From NCBI RefSeq assembly GCF_905220365.1, contig NC_061131.1, positions 4,650,001-4,714,000 on the forward strand: a stretch of 64,000 nt of DNA, written 5' to 3'. The notes under the pieces were generated by a model. The model was not told where the DNA came from. It saw only the letters and a program-made list of their open reading frames with translations, and did not search any database. This document shows positions 60,160 through 64,000 of this stretch, one piece after another; the first letter of the stretch is position 1; each line of letters starts with the position of its first letter. A program made the translations under genes and the position numbers. The DNA comes from Vanessa cardui. Lineage: Eukaryota; Arthropoda; Insecta; Lepidoptera; Nymphalidae.

Positions 60160-60226
60160 TATGAGTGGCTGTGACCGGCTACCTACTGTACGCTTGTCCG
60201 CCTACCTATTACATAAACTATTATTC
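60160..60226 (+). mobile_element. Retroposon B tail fragment
   Basis: GAGTGGCTGTGACCGGCTAC, CTTGTCCGCCTACCTATTAC, and ATAAA end. Confidence 0.4.
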
Positions 60227-60644
60227 ATATTAAATATAAAGAGGATTATAGTAGTAACTGTTTACGGTTTTTGTTTATTATCTGTATTTATATACAAATA
60301 TTTACATATATTGAAATAATCTACTATTGATTTATCAAAACATAACGTATTGTACATAAACCGTTTTATTTTTTTTTAGGATTAATATGTACGTATACTA
60401 ATATATTTTTTTTTATTTAATTAACAACATCCACAGGCTCGCAGATGCCCGTGCCTTTTTTTACATTTTATATTCAATTACATTTTGGCGTTTTATTTTA
60501 TACTAAACATCAGCAGATCTTCGCTGGAAATCATTTTTGTCGTCTTCTTGGGAGACGTGGCCCACACTGATATTTTTAATTTTTTTTCAAATAGTATATA
60601 CATAATCTATAATAAATAATATATAATAAAAATATATATTATAC

Positions 60645-60838
60645 GTATACTAATATTATAAATGACTGTCTATTTGTTTTTCAATCGGTTAATTTCAAAG
60701 GCAAAACCATTAAATCGATGTTGATGGAATTTGATTTGAAGCAAGTTTGAATCCCAAGGACAGAGATAGGCTTTTATGTTACTATGAGTGATATCCTTAA
60801 ACAAAGGAAACCGCAAGTAACAACTATAGATGTACTAG
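60645..60838 (+). mobile_element. Subfamily 2 Helitron-like copy, diverged
   Basis: CTAATATTATAAATGACTGT start region, GAAGCAAGTTTGAATCCCAA core and a final CTAG|T. Confidence 0.5.
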
Positions 60839-61849
60839 TTGTTTCATAAAAAAGGTTACAGTGACTGTACCTATACTTCCCATTGCTTGTACAAGGTTAT
60901 CTAATTCCGGTGGAGAATCATTGTAAATCTGTATGTTGGAGAAGGCGTTCTCAGTTTAAAAAAATGTTAGCATTTGTTAGTCATCAAGTTTATAAGGATC
61001 ACAATTCATAGACAGGCACTAAAATTTTCTACAACTTTAATGCCGTACTCATAGTAGGTAAAAGATACGAAATATAACCAGCTATATTTCAACCCACGTG
61101 TTATACTATGTCTTAATTTGTTTTAGTTCCTCAAAGGGATGTACCGGAGAGAAGAACCGTTTATTTAACGGACAGTTAAGCGTTTGGGGTTTTACACACT
61201 AGCGTAATAAAGGACTATACACATAGTCGTATCGTTAACATAAAACGTTTTACAAGTTTAAGAGAACTTCCTTATTCGAAATTCACAAGTTTCGAGTGAA
61301 ACTTTTAGTAGTACTCACTGATGTTTTTTTCTTTCGGTTTTATTTTGAAGATTTACGATTAATCATTAAAAGATTTTGTTGCAATTTTGATTATTAATTA
61401 ATAAAATAGTGTCAAATTAACATAAACACATTAAATCTAATGATGATGACTTTTAAAAAATGTATTAATGTAAGATAATCTGAGTTAAAACATAGATTAT
61501 TTGCACTGACTTGTTTTTTGTGATATTATTTATTTGACGATTTAATTTACCTTTTTTATTTTTAATTTCTATCAATTAAAGGAGTAAATTAAAATAAAAA
61601 AAAAAAAAATCAACGACAAAACTAGTAATCTTTGAATAATCATTATATCAACACACCACAGTCTCTACTAAAGTACTGAAATAAATTCATCAATTCTAAC
61701 GTTTCAATGACCTCAAACCGAATCCGTTCCAGTTAATAAAGAATTTATTTATAATTAATATTATATATTTTATATAATCAACAATGTAATAAATTTGTAT
61801 CTTATGGCAACACGTCAAACACAGAACTAAAAATAAACAAATGCAAGCC
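60839..61849. other. AT-rich sequence
   Basis: Nothing recognised. Confidence 0.45.
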
Positions 61850-62800
61850 GAGTGTACACTCCAGTTCACAAACGAGTAGCTTTGCGCTCTCACGTGGCTC
61901 ACTTGAAACCTGCAATTGCATATAACAAACGAAAACAAACGAATGATGAAACGAGCGACGGCTTTGTGCGGAATCCGTCTTGGCAGGTGAAGAAAGCTAA
62001 ACAATAGGTTGCGAGGTCTAACGCAGCGCTCAAGCCCTGAAGTCTGCCGAGCGAGACAATGGCGCGGCGAATGTGGGCTCGAGAGAAACGTTCTTGTCTT
62101 GTTACCGCCAGCAATATTGTTAGTTTTATGAAGGAACTTATAGAACCTTTTGTGCCAACTTTTACAGTACACAACACAAGGCCTTAAATTTTTGCACGCG
62201 CGTCTAGCATAATACGTTGCGGAAGGTGCGCTGTTCTCGTTATTTTTATAACCGTTGGCGAAAAATGAATGGATCGGGGTTCTTTGAGAATGTTTAACTA
62301 TTCCACATTCAATTTATGTTAATGTGTTTGTTCAGCATGCGACGTAAATTGAAAAAATATTGTGTTCTTTTTTTAAATTTATTATTGCTTTTTTTTTAAT
62401 GTAAATCTAAGAGTATAACTGTCAAACTGGCATATTGACGTTAATCCTACGCTAATTTACGACAAAAAAAAAAGAATTAACGACAACAATCTCTGCCACA
62501 TCGAGTTTATATGAACTGATCTATTCCATCTGTTGTTGAGCGCAGGCCGAGCTGATCAAACGCTAGCTATTGAAAGGGCACGCATGTAACAAGTGCACAA
62601 ACAAACTCACATCTCTGCTCGGGTTCAGTTTCAATGCTGGAAACGTTTCAAAGCCAAACAACTGCATTGCCGCCGGCTGCTAGATTGGTTTTTAGACCTC
62701 ATACTAATTTAGTGTTTCGAATTTAATTTGATCAAATTTACAGCTGTTGGTGCCTCGCAATTTTAATTTAGTATAATTATTATTACAAGAGTTCAAAATA
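61850..62800 (-). promoter_or_regulatory. GC-rich promoter-like island
   Basis: A stretch clearly richer in G+C than its surroundings and free of the repeats seen elsewhere. It holds a minus-strand TATAAAAATA at 62250-62241, an E-box CACGTG near 61892, and the candidate exon at 62.6 kb. Long frames in several phases here reflect base composition and are not called as genes. Confidence 0.35.
62611..62667 (-). CDS. Candidate first coding exon of an unknown gene
   Basis: Minus strand: GGCGGCA-ATG with a purine at -3 in a GC-rich setting, 19 codons (MQLFGFETFPALKLNPSRD), then a consensus donor GTGAGT in phase 0. No downstream exon is certain. A phase-0 acceptor (ATGCAATTGCAG, at about 61905) is followed by 33 open codons to a stop, but this could be chance. 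Not recognised. Confidence 0.3.
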
Positions 62801-63039
62801 ACACTTTTATCGTACTTAAAAAAGGTTTTTTTAATAAAACAGTCATAATTTTATTTATTGTATGGATTTCAGTAAACATTTTGAGAATATTCATTAATCC
62901 TGCAAACATTATCTTATAAATAAATGATACGTACTCGAATATATCAATCATAACTGAACATCGCAGGATCAAGTCAGGGCAAGTATGTATTTCATAATAT
63001 AATATTCAATATTAAAGCACATGCAATACGAACCAACGC

Positions 63040-63180
63040 AGTATTGAGGAAAATAAGTGCCTAAACAAAAGCCAGCGATCCTGGCAATCTTCTCTCCTCC
63101 AAAGAAGATTTTTAAGACCTTTTTATTGCAACTCCTGCATTCTGAGTTGAGACGGACCAGCTCCATATTTCATCTTTAAG
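63040..63180 (-). pseudogene. Possible coding remnant
   Basis: The minus frame reads MKYGAGPSQLRMQELQ, a stop, then KGLKNLLWRREDCQDRWLLF. Charged and coherent around one stop; origin unknown. Confidence 0.3.
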
Positions 63181-64000
63181 GCAAAAGACCGTGTCGAGCG
63201 GTGTTGCTTTAGATTTTCGAGCACTGAAATGTGTTACTTTCCAACTAAATCAATAATAATTTGGTGGCAGTGCATCGCTCTTGATATGATTAAAAATATA
63301 TCAGGCTATCAGAGTATCATTTTTGAAATCAGTCTCAAGGCACTTGCGCCGAACAAAACGTCGGTAGTAAATTGTACAACTAATACTTCCATATATAAAC
63401 CCAAGAATGACGTTGAAATTTATACAATTACAAAAGTCGAAAGAAAGTCCATTTCCATACTGTTTTTTTCACTTATTGTATATGTCAATAGAATCCCTTG
63501 AGATAAATACTTCGGCGAATCCTTTTCTCACAATACATTGTAACAAGGTACATTGATTGAATACTCGTTTGAGTTAGTTTATTTAAAAGAAATGATGGAG
63601 ATTTTTATCGAATAGGGACTTGGGGACTAATGTTTTTTTGTTAAATTTATTAATTTTTATTCTCTATAGGGCTAACATTATAGCCTCAATGTGGCAGTTA
63701 GTTGAGGCGTTGGTATGCGGCGTTTGCGTAAAAAATTCCTGTGTTTTTTTCCACTTTATTACCGGGCACGATCGTGTTTGAATAAGACTAGTTATATTTA
63801 CGTCATAGGTAATAGGATAAAAAATATACATATTGCATGTAAAAATAATCCGTTTGCAATGTAACAAGAAAAAAGTAAATGTCGTTTAATAATAACTATA
63901 AATTAATATAATCTTAAACAATTAATAAAAAACATAGGACGTTTGTTATGTACGCGCGTGTGAAGTACAACTTCTTCGGCGTATTTAAAAATAGTTATTA
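63181..64000. other. Non-repetitive sequence to the window end
   Basis: No supported gene. 63690-63780 is slightly richer in GC. Confidence 0.4.

Noticed and set aside
61696..62177. 158-aa and 92-aa minus-strand frames
   Set aside because: Two overlapping frames are open because the region is GC-rich. Neither shows a domain; the longer runs into AT-rich sequence at its C-terminus.

Overview
The window looks like a piece of a lepidopteran (probably butterfly) nuclear genome: AT-rich, gene-poor, and crowded with insect transposon debris. The commonest repeats are a tRNA-derived SINE (family A here; it resembles the Metulj-type SINEs I remember from nymphalid butterflies) and a second short retroposon with a poly(A) tail (family B). 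There are no bacterial-type genes, operons or CRISPR arrays. Exons are short and separated by kilobase introns, so simple open reading frames miss the host genes.

Host genes. The best-supported host gene lies on the minus strand at about 42.3-36.9 kb. Four short coding exons (71, 40, 72 and 129 nt) have consensus splice sites and matching phases. They encode a predicted 103-residue secreted, basic protein that I do not recognise. Its introns hold an almost intact mariner, a tRNA-derived SINE and several family-B copies in opposing orientations. About 3 kb upstream, on the same strand, the last two exons of a second small gene are readable (46.07-45.19 kb) with a poly(A) signal. The two genes have similarly sized last exons and may form a tandem pair. 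A possible first exon of a third minus-strand gene is at 62.6 kb, in a GC-rich, promoter-like stretch. Other short exon-like islands (17.1, 18.8, 31.7, 44.2 kb) are offered at low confidence.

Mobile elements by region. 0-9.7 kb: SINE fragments, small hairpins and a non-autonomous Helitron. 9.7-12.5 kb: a nest of two short Helitrons with A|TC...CTAG|T termini, a 608-bp foldback element with 228-bp arms, and a repeat ending in a 47-nt A run. 13.5 kb: a 3' fragment of an RTE-like LINE. 14-16.9 kb: SINE A, a chimeric SINE B with a GC-rich insert, and a LINE 3' tail. 19.8-30.8 kb: SINE B, three more short Helitron-like copies, a MITE, and three SINE A copies. 33-42 kb: the gene region with mariner. 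47-54 kb: Helitron remnants, a 5'-truncated LINE whose reverse transcriptase has lost its first catalytic motif, a decayed autonomous Helitron Rep ORF, and a separate uninterrupted retrotransposon ORF1-like frame. 54-60.8 kb: a second MITE copy, more SINEs and Helitron-like copies. 61.8-62.8 kb: the GC-rich promoter-like island.

All calls come from reading the sequence. No searches were run, so family names rest on remembered motifs.
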